Shown here: positions 28,457-37,792 of the stretch, piece after piece
Position numbering within the stretch: the stretch's first letter is position 1
Layout of the letters: every line of letters begins with the position of its first letter
Assembly (NCBI RefSeq): GCF_008039615.1
Contig: NZ_VDUZ01000011.1
Coordinates: 62,001-126,000 of the forward strand
Reading direction: 5' to 3'
Origin: Vineibacter terrae
GTDB lineage: Bacteria > Pseudomonadota > Alphaproteobacteria > Reyranellales > Reyranellaceae
Length of the DNA stretch: 64,000 nt
Notes under the pieces: model-generated
Database searches by the model: none
What the model was told of the DNA's origin: nothing
The model's input: only the letters and a program-made list of their open reading frames with translations
Program-made: the position numbers and the translations under genes

Positions 28457-29818
28457 ATGTCGCGTTCCACTGTCACCGAGAAGCTGCTCGGCACGATCCG
28501 CCGGCTGCAGAGCGGACGAGACGGCGCGTCGCTGGTGATGGTCGCGCTTGCCGCGCCGTTGATCATCGGCTCGCTGGCGTTGGCGATCGATACCGGCGCC
28601 TGGTACATGGAGAAGCGCCGGACGCAGCAGATGGCCGATGCCGCCACCGTCGCGGGCGTGCGCGTCATCAAGAGTGGCGGCTCGGCGACGGCGGCCCGGC
28701 AGGTGGCGCTCAACGACGCCAAGAGGAACGGCTACGTCGAGGCGGCCAGCCATTCCTTCACGCTCGATTCACCGGCCGTGACGGGGCCGTATGCCGGCCA
28801 GCCGAATACGGTCGAGGTCACGATATCGCGGCCCCTGCCGCGCTTCTTCAGCCCCGTGGCGGCGACGGCCAGTGCCCGGTCGGTGGCCTACAAGCCCGCC
28901 ATCCTCGGCAAGAACCTCGAGGTGGCCATGATGCTCGATGTCAGCGGATCCATGCGCTACGACACTGAGCTTCCCGGCATCACCAAGCTGAAGGCGATGC
29001 AGGATGCCGCCAAGGCGTTGATCGACACCGTCGTTCAGGATCAGCAGACGCCCTACACGTCGCGTGTCGCGCTGGTGCCGTACTCGTCCGCCGTGAATGT
29101 CGGCACCGGCACGATCGGCAGTGTCACGCTGTTCAAGAAGGTGACGAACCTGACGATCCCAACCACCACCTCGGGGTATGGGCAGAACGCCACCACGATC
29201 CAGTGGAGCAGCGTGGTCGAGCGCACCGGCAGCGCGCAGTACACCGACGATCTGCCGGAAGCCAACAAGTATCTCGGTGACTTCTATGGCTACCGGAGCT
29301 GGGGCATCAGCACCAACCAGCCGTCAGCGGCTTCGACGATCCAGTCGCTGTCGACCAGCCGCGACACCCTGAAGGCCACGATCGACGGCCTCAGCGCGGC
29401 CGGCTCGACCGCCGGCCACCTGGGCGCGGCATGGAGCTGGTATCTGCTGTCGCCGAAATGGGCGAGCCTGTGGACCGGCGGCAGCACGCCCAACAGCTAC
29501 GGCACTGGCACTTACAAGGCCGTGGTGATCCTGTCGGATTTCGACATGAACACCTACTACCGGGGCAGCGACAGCTCGACGACGCAGACACGCAAGCTCT
29601 GTGATGCGATGCGGACCGCCGGGATCGTGGTCTACACGGTCGGCTACAACATTCCCGCCAACAACACCCGGGCTGATGGCCTGTGGAAGGATTGCGCCTA
29701 CGACGAGACCAAGCGGTATTCGGCGAACACCGTCAGCGAGCTCTTGGCGGCGTTCCGGGCGATCGCGCAGGCGACGCTCAACGGCGCGTTGAACGATGAC
29801 ATCCGCCTGGGCGAGTGA
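28457..29818 (+). CDS. TadG-like pilus protein with vWA domain
   Basis: A 453-residue membrane-anchored protein. The N-terminus carries a TadE/TadG-type hydrophobic segment (ASLVMVALAAPLIIGSLALAID), followed by DTGAWYMEKRRTQQMADAA, which is characteristic of TadG/Flp pseudopilins. A vWA domain follows with MIDAS DVSGSM near residue 160; the rest of the MIDAS is less obvious. It is probably exported and cleaved, then placed in or at the base of the pilus. The GAGG ribosome binding site 5 nt before the ATG at 28457 fixes the start over the longer frame beginning at 28376. Confidence 0.88.
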   Translation: MSRSTVTEKLLGTIRRLQSGRDGASLVMVALAAPLIIGSLALAIDTGAWYMEKRRTQQMADAATVAGVRVIKSGGSATAARQVALNDAKRNGYVEAASHSFTLDSPAVTGPYAGQPNTVEVTISRPLPRFFSPVAATASARSVAYKPAILGKNLEVAMMLDVSGSMRYDTELPGITKLKAMQDAAKALIDTVVQDQQTPYTSRVALVPYSSAVNVGTGTIGSVTLFKKVTNLTIPTTTSGYGQNATTIQWSSVVERTGSAQYTDDLPEANKYLGDFYGYRSWGISTNQPSAASTIQSLSTSRDTLKATIDGLSAAGSTAGHLGAAWSWYLLSPKWASLWTGGSTPNSYGTGTYKAVVILSDFDMNTYYRGSDSSTTQTRKLCDAMRTAGIVVYTVGYNIPANNTRADGLWKDCAYDETKRYSANTVSELLAAFRAIAQATLNGALNDDIRLGE

Positions 29819-29831
29819 AGGGAGGCGCAGC

Positions 29832-30293
29832 ATGGCATCGCTCCGTGATCTCTGGCGTCGCCTCGGCGCGGACCAGCGCGGCGTCTCGGCGATCGAGGCG
29901 GCCATCGCGCTGCCGGTGCTGGCGCTGGCCCTGTGCGGCGTGCTCGAGTTCGGGCTCAACGTCTATAATCGCCAGCAGCTGCAGGTCGCCGTGCAGGCCG
30001 GCATGCAGTTCGCGCTGCGCAATCCGAACGACACGACAGGCATCATGAGCGCGATCAGCGCCGCCTTGCCGGCCAATGCCAATGCCACCGTGAGCACGCC
30101 GACCTATGTCTGCGAATGCAACAACGGCACACAGATCAGCTGCAGCCCGATGGGGACATGCTCCGTCGGCACGCCGCGGCGGATCATGACCGTCTCGGTC
30201 TCGCGCCCGCCCGTGGCGCTGGTGTCCATGCTGATCGGGTTGCGGCCGACGACGCTGCAGGCCCAGGGCGCCATCACCGTGCCGCCATCCTGA
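29832..30293 (+). CDS. TadE-like pseudopilin
   Basis: A 153-residue minor pseudopilin. The RGVSAIEAAIALPVLALALCGVLEFGL segment is a TadE-type N-terminus with the conserved Glu (IEAA) and a Gly before the hydrophobic helix. A pair of cysteines (CECNNG.QISC) lies in the C-terminal half. The start is the ATG at 29832, preceded by GGGAGGCGC. It lies 13 bp after the vWA TadG-like gene. Confidence 0.88.
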   Translation: MASLRDLWRRLGADQRGVSAIEAAIALPVLALALCGVLEFGLNVYNRQQLQVAVQAGMQFALRNPNDTTGIMSAISAALPANANATVSTPTYVCECNNGTQISCSPMGTCSVGTPRRIMTVSVSRPPVALVSMLIGLRPTTLQAQGAITVPPS

Positions 30294-30303
30294 GGATCTC
30301 GCC

Positions 30304-30717
30304 ATGCGTGCTTTTGCGCGATGCCTTGCGCGTGATGAGGGCGGCGGGCCGGCCATCGAGTTCGCGATCGCGGGTCCCGTCGTGCTGCTGGTATTGTTCG
30401 GGTGCATCGAATTCGGCCGCGTGTTCTGGATACGCAACACCCTGGAGTATGCGGTCGAGGAGGCCGCGCGCTATGCCACGCTCAACAAGAGCGCGACGCA
30501 AAGCGACATCCAGACCAAGGTGCGCAGCAACGTCCTGGGGATCAACCCCGGCATCGTCCAGGTCGCGGTGGTTTCCGCGCCGGGGGCGAATGTGGACTAC
30601 AAGACCATCACCGCGACCCTCAGCACCAACGGCGGCCAGATCAGCCTCATCTCCGGTCTGCTTCCCGTGAAGATGCTGACGGTCTCGGCGCAGACTCGCA
30701 GCGTCGTGCCGAAGTAG
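30304..30717 (+). CDS. TadE-family pseudopilin
   Basis: A 137-residue TadE-like protein. DEGGGPAIEFAIAGPVVLLVLFGCIEFGR is the processed N-terminus plus hydrophobic helix, with the conserved Glu in AIEFA. The rest is a short periplasmic domain. It lies 10 bp after the previous pseudopilin gene. Confidence 0.9.
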   Translation: MRAFARCLARDEGGGPAIEFAIAGPVVLLVLFGCIEFGRVFWIRNTLEYAVEEAARYATLNKSATQSDIQTKVRSNVLGINPGIVQVAVVSAPGANVDYKTITATLSTNGGQISLISGLLPVKMLTVSAQTRSVVPK

Positions 30718-30811
30718 GCGCGACGCTGGCACTTCATACAATTAGTCGTTTTCTGTGCTGTTGACCCACCGCAACATCTAGTATCACACTTGCGCGCGCC
30801 CGAACAAAACC

Positions 30812-31666
30812 ATGGAGCGAGGCAAGGAGCCGGTGGAGTCGATTGCAGCATTCAAAGGGGCCCGTCGCGTCCGGTGGTGGCTGCTCGGCGCCGCGCTGGC
30901 GATCGCGACTTCCTGCTCGGCAGGCGGCGAAAGCGGCGGCGCCGCCAACAACTACGAGGCGTTGATGCGGGTTGCCGACCGGGCGCGCGAAGGCGGCGAC
31001 CCGTCGAATGCCGTGCCGATCTACCAACGCGCGCACGAGATCAATCCGCGTGAGCCCGAGCCTCTGGTGCGCATCGGCCAGTCCCTGCTTCAGACCGGCA
31101 ACGTGCCGCAGGCCGCAGCATCATTCCAGGAAGCCCTCAAGCTGCGCCCAAGCGATCCCGAGGCCCTGCGCGGGTTGGGTGGGGCGCTGATCGCGATGGA
31201 TCAGCCGGAGCTGGCGCTGGAGCAGTACGAGGCGGCGCTGCGCGCCGAGCCCGGCGATGCGCGCGCGCTCAACGGCGCCGGCGTTGCGCTCGACCTGCTG
31301 GGCCGGCCGGCCGAGGCGCAGGCCCGCTATGATGCGGCGCTGAAGGTCGATCCCGCCAATCTCGCGGCCCGCAACAATTTCGGGCTTTCGCTCATATCCA
31401 CCGGCCGCTACCCGGAAGCGATCCTGCTGCTCCAGGACGCGGCCGGGCAGCCTGGGGCGAACAGCCGTACGCGCGGCAACCTCGCGCTGGCCTATGGCCT
31501 GCAGGGCGACATGCCTCAGGCCATGCGCTGGCTGCGCGCCGACATGGACGATCCCAGCGCGCAGCGCTACCTGGCCTATTTCGGCCAGCTTCGCGGCGCG
31601 ACACCCGAGGTCAGGACAGCCTCGATCCGAGCCAACCCGGAGTACTATCCGCGGGGCAGGCGCTGA
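30812..31666 (+). CDS. tadD: TPR-repeat pilus protein (TadD-like)
   Basis: A 284-residue protein with an N-terminal hydrophobic segment ending near C35 (IATSC, a weak lipobox), then about five tetratricopeptide repeats (residues ~48-220; e.g. PEALRGLGGALIAMDQPELALEQYEAAL). TadD lipoproteins assist tad secretin assembly, and this gene ends the tad locus, which supports the call. The start is not firm: a GTG at 30833 is also in frame, with AAGGAG close before it. A weak TTGACC / TATCAC pair at 30761-30787 may be a local promoter. Confidence 0.8.
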   Translation: MERGKEPVESIAAFKGARRVRWWLLGAALAIATSCSAGGESGGAANNYEALMRVADRAREGGDPSNAVPIYQRAHEINPREPEPLVRIGQSLLQTGNVPQAAASFQEALKLRPSDPEALRGLGGALIAMDQPELALEQYEAALRAEPGDARALNGAGVALDLLGRPAEAQARYDAALKVDPANLAARNNFGLSLISTGRYPEAILLLQDAAGQPGANSRTRGNLALAYGLQGDMPQAMRWLRADMDDPSAQRYLAYFGQLRGATPEVRTASIRANPEYYPRGRR

Positions 31667-31841
31667 GTTTGACGCACGGTGGCGTGTGCCGGACCGCGCG
31701 CCTCCCGGCGCGCTCATGTATTGCCGCGGCAAGACGAAGAGCGCGGCAGGAGCCGCGTGGTCCGTCCGCGCAATCGTGCCTCAAAGGTTGGTGCCGACAG
31801 ACGTATCGCCCGCGCTGTGGTGGCGGCTCTTCGCCGCGCCG

Positions 31842-32609
31842 CTATCCCTGTACCGAATAGCCACCGTCGACCGGGATGGCGGTGCCGGTCACGAAGTCGC
31901 TGGCCCGGCTGCACAGGAAGACGGCGATGCCGGCATGGTCGTCGGGCGTGCCCCAGCGGCCGGCCGGGGTGCGGGCCAGCACGCGATCATGCAGGCCGGC
32001 GACCTCCTGGCGGGCGCGGGTCGTGAGGTCGGTGTCGATCCAGCCCGGCAGCACGGCGTTCACCTGGATGTTGTCGCGCGCCCAGGCCGTGGCGCAGGCC
32101 TTGGTGAACTGCACGATGCCGCCCTTGCTGGCGGCATAGGCCGGCGTGTACGAGGTGCCGAAGATCGACATCATCGAGCCGATATTCACGATCTTGCCGC
32201 CGCCCGCCGCCTTCATGTGCGGATAGGCGGCATGGCTGCAGAGATAGGCGCTGGTCAGGTTGGTCTCGATCACCTGGGTCCATTCCGACAGCGCGATCTC
32301 GTGCGGCGGCTTGCGCACGTTGATGCCGGCGTTGTTGACCAGGATGTCCAGGCGCCCATGGCGGGCGACAGCGCTGGCCACCATCGACCGCACGGACGTT
32401 TCGTCGCGGACATCGACCTCGATCTGGCCGGCGGTGGCGCCCAGCGCCGCCAGGTTCCTCACCGCCGCGGCCGATTTGGTGGCGTTGCGGCCGGCCACGA
32501 CCACGGCCGCGCCGGCAGAGGCGAGGCCGCGCGCCACGCCCAGGCCAATGCCGCCGTTGCCGCCGGTCACGATGGCCACCTTTCCCGTCAGATCGAACAT
32601 GGTCTTCAT
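31842..32609 (-). CDS. Short-chain dehydrogenase/reductase
   Basis: A 255-residue NAD(P)-dependent oxidoreductase. TGGNGGIGLG is the cofactor loop, NNAG follows, and the catalytic Ser (IGSMMS), Tyr and Lys (YAASK) are present. The PGWIDTDLT and VTGTAIPVDGGYSVQG parts are closest, by eye, to gluconate/2-deoxygluconate dehydrogenase-like SDRs. The substrate is unknown and the gene stands alone. A GGGGGG run precedes the ATG on its strand. Confidence 0.88.
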   Translation of the reverse strand: MKTMFDLTGKVAIVTGGNGGIGLGVARGLASAGAAVVVAGRNATKSAAAVRNLAALGATAGQIEVDVRDETSVRSMVASAVARHGRLDILVNNAGINVRKPPHEIALSEWTQVIETNLTSAYLCSHAAYPHMKAAGGGKIVNIGSMMSIFGTSYTPAYAASKGGIVQFTKACATAWARDNIQVNAVLPGWIDTDLTTRARQEVAGLHDRVLARTPAGRWGTPDDHAGIAVFLCSRASDFVTGTAIPVDGGYSVQG

Positions 32610-32673
32610 GTTTCCCCCCTGCGCCTACGGCTACGCATTCACATATCTTCACTGTCAGCCCAAGCGCCAGTTC

Positions 32674-32766
32674 ACTGTCATCCCGAGCGCCAGCGAGGGA
32701 TCTCCTGTGAATGGCGCATTGTGCGTCTTGCGCAGGAGATCCCTCGCTGGCGCTCGGGGTGACAGT
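32674..32766. repeat. Dispersed palindromic repeat, family A, copy 1
   Basis: A ~93-bp imperfect palindrome. The left arm begins ACTGTCATCCCGAGCGC and the right arm ends CGCTCGGGGTGACAGT; both arms carry the AGCGAGGGATCTCC core. A partial extra left arm lies just before it at 32651-32670. Related copies are at 37793, 59911 and 63151, and a single half near 15172. Confidence 0.85.
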
Positions 32767-33139
32767 CCTCCTTTTCGAGACGCAAGCTCTCTGAGACCGG
32801 ATGTGTGAATCCCGTAGGCGTCTACGGAGGGCGCGGTGCATCGGAACGGCACCGCTGTGAGGGGGCAGCGCAAGCCCGCGCCAGCGCAATCACATACGAG
32901 AGTGGGAAATTCGGGCAAAAAATTTGCCCGAGAGGGGAAGCGGTGCGATGGTTGGATCGCAATCTCGACTTCCGTATCCGACGACGGGTGATGGCTGTCC
33001 TACATCACCGCTCGGCGGAACCTCTCGGGCTATAGTGATGTCCGCATTCAGCGAACCATCCTCCGCCGCCTATATGCCGTGAAGTGCGGTGGCGGCGGCG
33101 TATCAATGCTGTGATAGAGCTGTGATGGAGGCTCGATCC
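32767..33139. other. Gene-free region with nested hairpins
   Basis: No gene seen. A perfect hairpin with 9-bp arms TCGGGCAAA / TTTGCCCGA and a 3-A loop lies at 32911-32931. Its GCCCGAGAGG also pairs with CCTCTCGGGC about 90 bp downstream (33019-33028), so two alternative structures are possible. A GCCGCC / GGCGGC pair near 33063-33100 could end the histidine kinase transcript. Confidence 0.4.
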
Positions 33140-34669
33140 CTACCGCTCGAGCGGCAGGCTGACGACAACCCGTAGCCCGCCGGCGGCGATGTTCTCGGCC
33201 TGTACCGTGCCGCCCATGGCCTCGGTGTTGCGCCGCACGAACCACAGCCCCATGCCGAAATGATGCATGCCGGGTGCCGTCAGGGTATTGCGGCTGGTGC
33301 AGGCGGGTGCCACCGCCCGGCGGCTGAAATTCTGCTCGAAGATCCGCTCCAGGTCGTCGGGCGGGACGCCCGGGCCGCCATCCTCGATCACGATCTCGGC
33401 GTTGGCGCCGGCCGGGCGGACCGTGAGGTGGATGCGGCCGTCGCGCGGCGAGAAGCTGATGGCATTCTCGATCAGGTTGCCCAGGATGGCATCGAACAGC
33501 CGCTCGGCGCCGCGGACATGCACGCCCGGTGCGATATTCCGCTCCAGCGTGATGCCGGCCAGCTCGAGCTCGTCCTCGTAGTCGACCACCGCGTCGTTGA
33601 GCAGGTCCGAGATGTTGAGGCGCTGCCGGCGCGGGTCGAGCAGGTCCGCGATCATCCAGTCCATGCGTCGTCCGGCCGAGATGATGCGGTCGATCTTGTC
33701 GAGCGAGCGGCTGATGCCGTCCAGCGCCTCGCGGCTGCGGTCATCGCCCTGCGGCACGGTCTGGCGCAGCGGCACCACCAGCTGGCCGATCGTCGCCACC
33801 GGCGTCTTGAGCGCGTGGATGTTCTCCTCGGCGACGTGGCGGATCAGCTCGGCCGACGAGCGCAGGCCGCCGATCAGGCGGTCGAACTCGCGCGCCACGC
33901 CCGACAGCTCGGGCATGCGGTTGAGGGTCTCGAAGGAGTCGCTGCTGCGGCCGGCCCGCAGGTCATAGGCCAGGCGCTGGAAGCGCCGCAGGTGCAGCCA
34001 CACGCTCAGGAACAGGCCCACCACCAGAATCGCCAGGCCGCCATAGACCATGGCCGCCATCCGCATCTCGCTGGATTGCCAGTACGGCCGGCCGATCGAG
34101 GTCTCGAGGTAGGTGGCCTCGGTCCAGCTCGTGAGCACCGACCAGCAGCCGGCCTTGGTACGTGTCGAGGCGATGGCGAACAGCAGCTCGTTGGAGCCGG
34201 TCTCGGTGCCGATCCGCGCCTCGATCGGCGCGCTGCCGTCGCAGGTCTTGGGCGCCTCCGTCAGCAGCCCGAGCTGGCTCAGCTTCTGCCGCACCGGCTC
34301 GAACGCGCCCTGCGTCTCGTCCGGTGCCGCGGCCACCAGGAACACGCCTTCGCCCTCGGGCTCGGCAGCATGCAGCAGCAGGCGGATGGTGAGGCCGTCA
34401 TTGGCCATGGCCTTGACGGCGTCGGCCACCAGGATGATCGAGCTCGGGTTGAACTGGTCGAGCAGGGGACGCAGGCCGTTCATGATCAGCGCCGCCTGCT
34501 GCTGCGCCGAGCGCAGCACGATCGTGCGCTTGTCCTCGTCGGCCTTGCGGAATTGCACGTAGAGGATCAGCGGCACCGCGCTGCAGGCGATCAGCAGGAT
34601 CAGCAGGCTGGCGACAATCGAACGGCCTGGCGAGAGATAGCGCCGCAACAGGTCAAACGGGCGGGCCAT
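33140..34669 (-). CDS. Sensor histidine kinase (ChvG-like)
   Basis: A 509-residue inner-membrane sensor kinase. Two membrane spans (~18-38 and ~205-226) enclose a ~165-residue periplasmic domain. The phospho-acceptor is H285 in ENIHALKTP, the N box is GNLIENAISFS (~397-407), G1 is DGGPGVP (~428) and G2 is GMGLWFVRR (~463). I chose the ATG at 34669, giving a 17-nt overlap with the regulator gene; a longer frame back to 34831 lies wholly inside that gene and is out of frame with it. It phosphorylates the adjacent response regulator. The signal is unknown. Confidence 0.9.
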   Translation of the reverse strand: MARPFDLLRRYLSPGRSIVASLLILLIACSAVPLILYVQFRKADEDKRTIVLRSAQQQAALIMNGLRPLLDQFNPSSIILVADAVKAMANDGLTIRLLLHAAEPEGEGVFLVAAAPDETQGAFEPVRQKLSQLGLLTEAPKTCDGSAPIEARIGTETGSNELLFAIASTRTKAGCWSVLTSWTEATYLETSIGRPYWQSSEMRMAAMVYGGLAILVVGLFLSVWLHLRRFQRLAYDLRAGRSSDSFETLNRMPELSGVAREFDRLIGGLRSSAELIRHVAEENIHALKTPVATIGQLVVPLRQTVPQGDDRSREALDGISRSLDKIDRIISAGRRMDWMIADLLDPRRQRLNISDLLNDAVVDYEDELELAGITLERNIAPGVHVRGAERLFDAILGNLIENAISFSPRDGRIHLTVRPAGANAEIVIEDGGPGVPPDDLERIFEQNFSRRAVAPACTSRNTLTAPGMHHFGMGLWFVRRNTEAMGGTVQAENIAAGGLRVVVSLPLER

Positions 34670-35420
34670 TGCTGCTCCAGCGATAGCCGAACCCGGGATA
34701 GTTCTCGATGCATTCGAACGTGTCGTCCAGGTCGCGGAATTTCTGCCGGATGCGTTTGACGAAGGAGCGGACGTTGGCGCGGTAGCCCTCGGAGCCGAAG
34801 CCGGCGGCGAAGCCGGGGCCGCGCACGGCATTGTAGAGGTCGCGATAGCGCACGTCCTGGCCGGCGTTGCGCGCCAGGTGCTCGACCACCGCGAACTCGG
34901 CGACGGTGAGGTCGACCTGGCGGCCCTTCCACACGGCGCGGCACGAGACCGGGTTGAGCTCCAGATGGCCGATGGAGAGGGGCTCGCCGCCGCTGTCGAG
35001 CGTGCCGCCGCCGTCCTCGCGGCCGCGCGCCAGGATCATCTCGATCCGCTTCTGGATGATGGTGAAGGTGCGCGACTTGTCGATGAAGTCGACGGCGCCG
35101 TCGGCCAGCGCCGTCTCTTCGTAGAACGGCTCGCCCAGCACCGTCAGGAAGACCACGGGCACATCGATCTCGGCTTCCCGCATCTTGCGCAGCAGCTCGA
35201 TGCCGCTCATGGCCGGCATCTTCCAGTCCAGCAGGGCGAGCGTGGCCGAGCGGTCGACCTTGAGGTGCTCCAGCGCGACCCGGCTGTCGCCGAAGGCGAG
35301 CACGTCCAGGCCCGCGTCCTTGAGATTGTTGCGCAGCGCCTCGCGGAACATGTCGTCGTCGTCGACGAGGATGACCCGCGATGGATTGACGTCCTTTGAC
35401 TGACTACCCTTGCTTACCAT
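34653..35420 (-). CDS. OmpR-family response regulator
   Basis: A 255-residue two-domain regulator. The receiver has the acidic pocket DDDD (residues 20-23), phospho-acceptor D65 in LLDWKMP, the conserved Thr in FLTVLG and Lys in FIDKS. The C-terminal winged helix (~150-250) shows DLTVAEFAVVEHLARN and RTF-type recognition-helix text (YRANVRSFVKRIRQKF). Its neighbours, a lipoprotein gene before and the histidine kinase after, each overlap by 17 nt, so all three are coupled. Confidence 0.93.
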   Translation of the reverse strand: MVSKGSQSKDVNPSRVILVDDDDMFREALRNNLKDAGLDVLAFGDSRVALEHLKVDRSATLALLDWKMPAMSGIELLRKMREAEIDVPVVFLTVLGEPFYEETALADGAVDFIDKSRTFTIIQKRIEMILARGREDGGGTLDSGGEPLSIGHLELNPVSCRAVWKGRQVDLTVAEFAVVEHLARNAGQDVRYRDLYNAVRGPGFAAGFGSEGYRANVRSFVKRIRQKFRDLDDTFECIENYPGFGYRWSSNGPPV

Positions 35421-35952
35421 TGTGTCCTAGCCGTTCCAGGCAGCCTCGCTCGCCTAGGGTTTCTCGGCCGCTGCCGCCGAACTGGTAGGTAAGAACCTTT
35501 TGCGCCCCTGTCCGCATGTCGGTGAACAGGAACAGGTCAAGTGTGCAGGCCTGGTCGTGATACGTCCAGACATTGGCCGAGGGCGTCTTGCGGATCGTCG
35601 CCGGCGGCCCGAACCGGCGCGTCACGGCGTCCTCTGACAGCCCCGCTAGCGACGGCGCCTGCTGCGGCATCGGCGCGGTGGCCTCCTGGGGCTCCGGCCC
35701 CTTCACCGTGCTGGTGGTCGGCTTGCCCTCCAGCGGGCCTTCCTGGGGGGTGAAGGATATCTCGGTGGCGGCGGCCTGGGCCGCCGGCGGCGGCTTGGGC
35801 GGCGCCGGCCGCGCCACCGGCTTGGGAGCCATCGCGACAGGCAGCGGCGGCGGCGGTGGCGGCGGCGTGCTGCAGGCTGCCACGCCTGCCACGATCCAGG
35901 CGGCTGAAATGCCGCGGAAAAATCTCGACTGCAGAATCAACGTCCTGGTCAT
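35404..35952 (-). CDS. Proline-rich lipoprotein with BamE-like C-terminal part
   Basis: A 182-residue lipoprotein: signal segment, VAAC lipobox with C27, then a long Pro/Ala-rich spacer (28-100) and a ~70-residue globular end. The end reads LAGLSEDAVTRRFGPPATIR..NVWTYHDQACTLDLFLF, the pattern of SmpA/OmlA (BamE)-type small domains. It is the first gene of an operon with the response regulator and sensor kinase, so it may be an envelope sensor input to that pair (inference). Confidence 0.75.
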   Translation of the reverse strand: MTRTLILQSRFFRGISAAWIVAGVAACSTPPPPPPPLPVAMAPKPVARPAPPKPPPAAQAAATEISFTPQEGPLEGKPTTSTVKGPEPQEATAPMPQQAPSLAGLSEDAVTRRFGPPATIRKTPSANVWTYHDQACTLDLFLFTDMRTGAQKVLTYQFGGSGRETLGERGCLERLGHNGKQG

Positions 35953-36172
35953 GACCTGCCTCTACAGCACGACGTCGTCGCCCGGGAATGCGCAACCCCG
36001 CGCACCCCGCGGCGACTTTCGCCAGCGTCGGCGTCCTATTCACACGCAACTGAAATATTCTTATGAACAGCTGGCCAAGAATATCAGATCACCGCACGTG
36101 AGATGAAGTGCTATTGCGTCCCAAAAACTAGACGGGGGAGGTGCGAAAACGGTCCCGAGCGGACCGTTCGCG

Positions 36173-37777
36173 TCACGCTGTGGCGCGCAGCAGGTCGGCA
36201 GCCTTCTCGCCGATCATGATGCAGGCAGCGTTTGTGTTGCCTGACGGCATGGTCGGCATGATCGAGGCATCGGCGATGCGCAGTCCGCCGATGCCGTGGA
36301 CCTTGAGCTGGTCATCGACCACGGCGTTGGGGCCGGGCGCCATGCGGCAGGTGCCGATCGGATGATATGCTGTCTCTGAATTCTGCCGGATCCAGGACAG
36401 GATCTGCTCGTCGCTGGTGACGGCCGCGCCGGGTGAGTACTCGTCGCCGCGCAGCGCATCCATCGGCGGCGCCTCGACGATGCGCCGCATCATGCGGAAG
36501 CCGTCGACCATGGCGCGCTGGTCGATCGGGTCGGCCAGGAAGTTGAAGCGGATCGCCGGGTCGGCATGCGGGTCGGCCGAGCGGATATGGATCGAGCCCA
36601 GGCTCTCCGGTCGCAGCTGGTAGCAGGCTACCGTCATGCTGGGGAAGGTCTGCAGCTTGCGCCGCTTGGGGTCCTTGATCGAGTACGGCACCAGGTGCAT
36701 CTGCACGTCGGGCGTGTCGAGCTCGGGGCGGGTCTTGAGGAAGGCCAGCAAGGGTGCCGAGGGCAGGCTCAGGAAGCCTCCGCCGGTTGTGAGGTATTTC
36801 AGGACCTGCCCGACCAGGCCGACGCCGCGCGCCATCTCGTTGTAGGACACGCCATGGGCCTTGATGCGCCACTGGATGCGGGCGTTGATGTGGTCGCGGA
36901 AATTCTCGCCCACCGCCGGCAGGGCGTGCCGCACGGCGATGCCGTGCGCCGCCAGCACCTCCGGCCGCCCGATGCCGGACAGCTCCAGGATCTGCGGCGA
37001 CTTCACGGCACCCGCCGACAGGACCACCTCGCGGCCGGCGCGCGCCTCGACGACCTGGCCGTGCTGCTCGTAGGCGACGCCGGTGCAGTGCGCGCCGTCG
37101 AGCAGCAGCCGCAGCGCCGGCGCTTCGGTGACGATGCGCAGGTTGGCGCGCTTGCGCGCCGGCGCCAGGTAGCAATGCGCCGTGCTCATGCGCCGGCCAT
37201 GGCTGATCGTGGCCTGCGTCTTGACGATGCCTTCCTGGTCGGCGCCGTTGTAGTCGGGATTGCGCTTGTAGCCGGCGGCGACGGCGGCGGCGAACAGCGC
37301 TTCGTAGAGCGGATTCTGGTCCGGCACCTCCGATACGCGCAGCGGGCCTGACCTGCCGCGCCAATCGCCGCCGTCGCCTTTCTCGTAGGTCTCCATGCGG
37401 CGGAAGATCGGCAGCACGTCGTCCCAGCCCCAGCCGCGATTGCCGAACTGCGCCCAGGAGTTGTAGTCGAGCGGCTGGCCGCGCACGAAGACCAGGCCGT
37501 TGATGGCGCTGGAGCCGCCCAGCAGCTTGCCGCGCGGCACCGGGATGGCGCGGTTGGCGGTGCCCGGCTCGGGCTCGGACTTGAAGCGCCAGTTGGCCGC
37601 CGGATGATCGATCAGCAGGCCGAAGCTCACGGGCAGGCGTGACCAGAAGTGGTTGGCCCGGCCGGCCTCGAGCAGCAGCACGCGCGTGCGCCCGTCCTCC
37701 GTCAGCCGCGACGCGAGCGCGGCGCCGGCCGAGCCGGCGCCCACGATGATGTAGTCGTATTGGATGTCGGTGCCCAT
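36173..37777 (-). CDS. GMC-family FAD oxidoreductase (choline dehydrogenase-like)
   Basis: A 534-residue flavoprotein. The FAD-binding IIVGAGSAGAALASRL segment starts at residue ~9, the GMC signature GKLLGGSSAINGLVFVRG follows near 80, and the C-terminal active-site His lies in TAYHPIGTCRM with the partner Asn in SGNTNAA. It oxidises an alcohol to an aldehyde; the substrate is unknown. I place the start at the ATG at 37777 (AGGTAA on its 5' side); a longer frame to 37798 would begin inside repeat family A and is less likely. Confidence 0.92.
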   Translation of the reverse strand: MGTDIQYDYIIVGAGSAGAALASRLTEDGRTRVLLLEAGRANHFWSRLPVSFGLLIDHPAANWRFKSEPEPGTANRAIPVPRGKLLGGSSAINGLVFVRGQPLDYNSWAQFGNRGWGWDDVLPIFRRMETYEKGDGGDWRGRSGPLRVSEVPDQNPLYEALFAAAVAAGYKRNPDYNGADQEGIVKTQATISHGRRMSTAHCYLAPARKRANLRIVTEAPALRLLLDGAHCTGVAYEQHGQVVEARAGREVVLSAGAVKSPQILELSGIGRPEVLAAHGIAVRHALPAVGENFRDHINARIQWRIKAHGVSYNEMARGVGLVGQVLKYLTTGGGFLSLPSAPLLAFLKTRPELDTPDVQMHLVPYSIKDPKRRKLQTFPSMTVACYQLRPESLGSIHIRSADPHADPAIRFNFLADPIDQRAMVDGFRMMRRIVEAPPMDALRGDEYSPGAAVTSDEQILSWIRQNSETAYHPIGTCRMAPGPNAVVDDQLKVHGIGGLRIADASIMPTMPSGNTNAACIMIGEKAADLLRATA

Positions 37778-37792
37778 GACGCCATTACCTGA

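Noticed and set aside
34670-34831. 54-residue N-terminal extension of the histidine kinase
   Set aside because: It lies wholly within the response regulator gene and is Ala/Ser/Pro-rich; the ATG at 34669 gives the expected first membrane span.
36173-37777. Choline dehydrogenase BetA
   Set aside because: The GMC family is certain, but no betB, betI or choline transporter gene is nearby, so the specific name is not supported.
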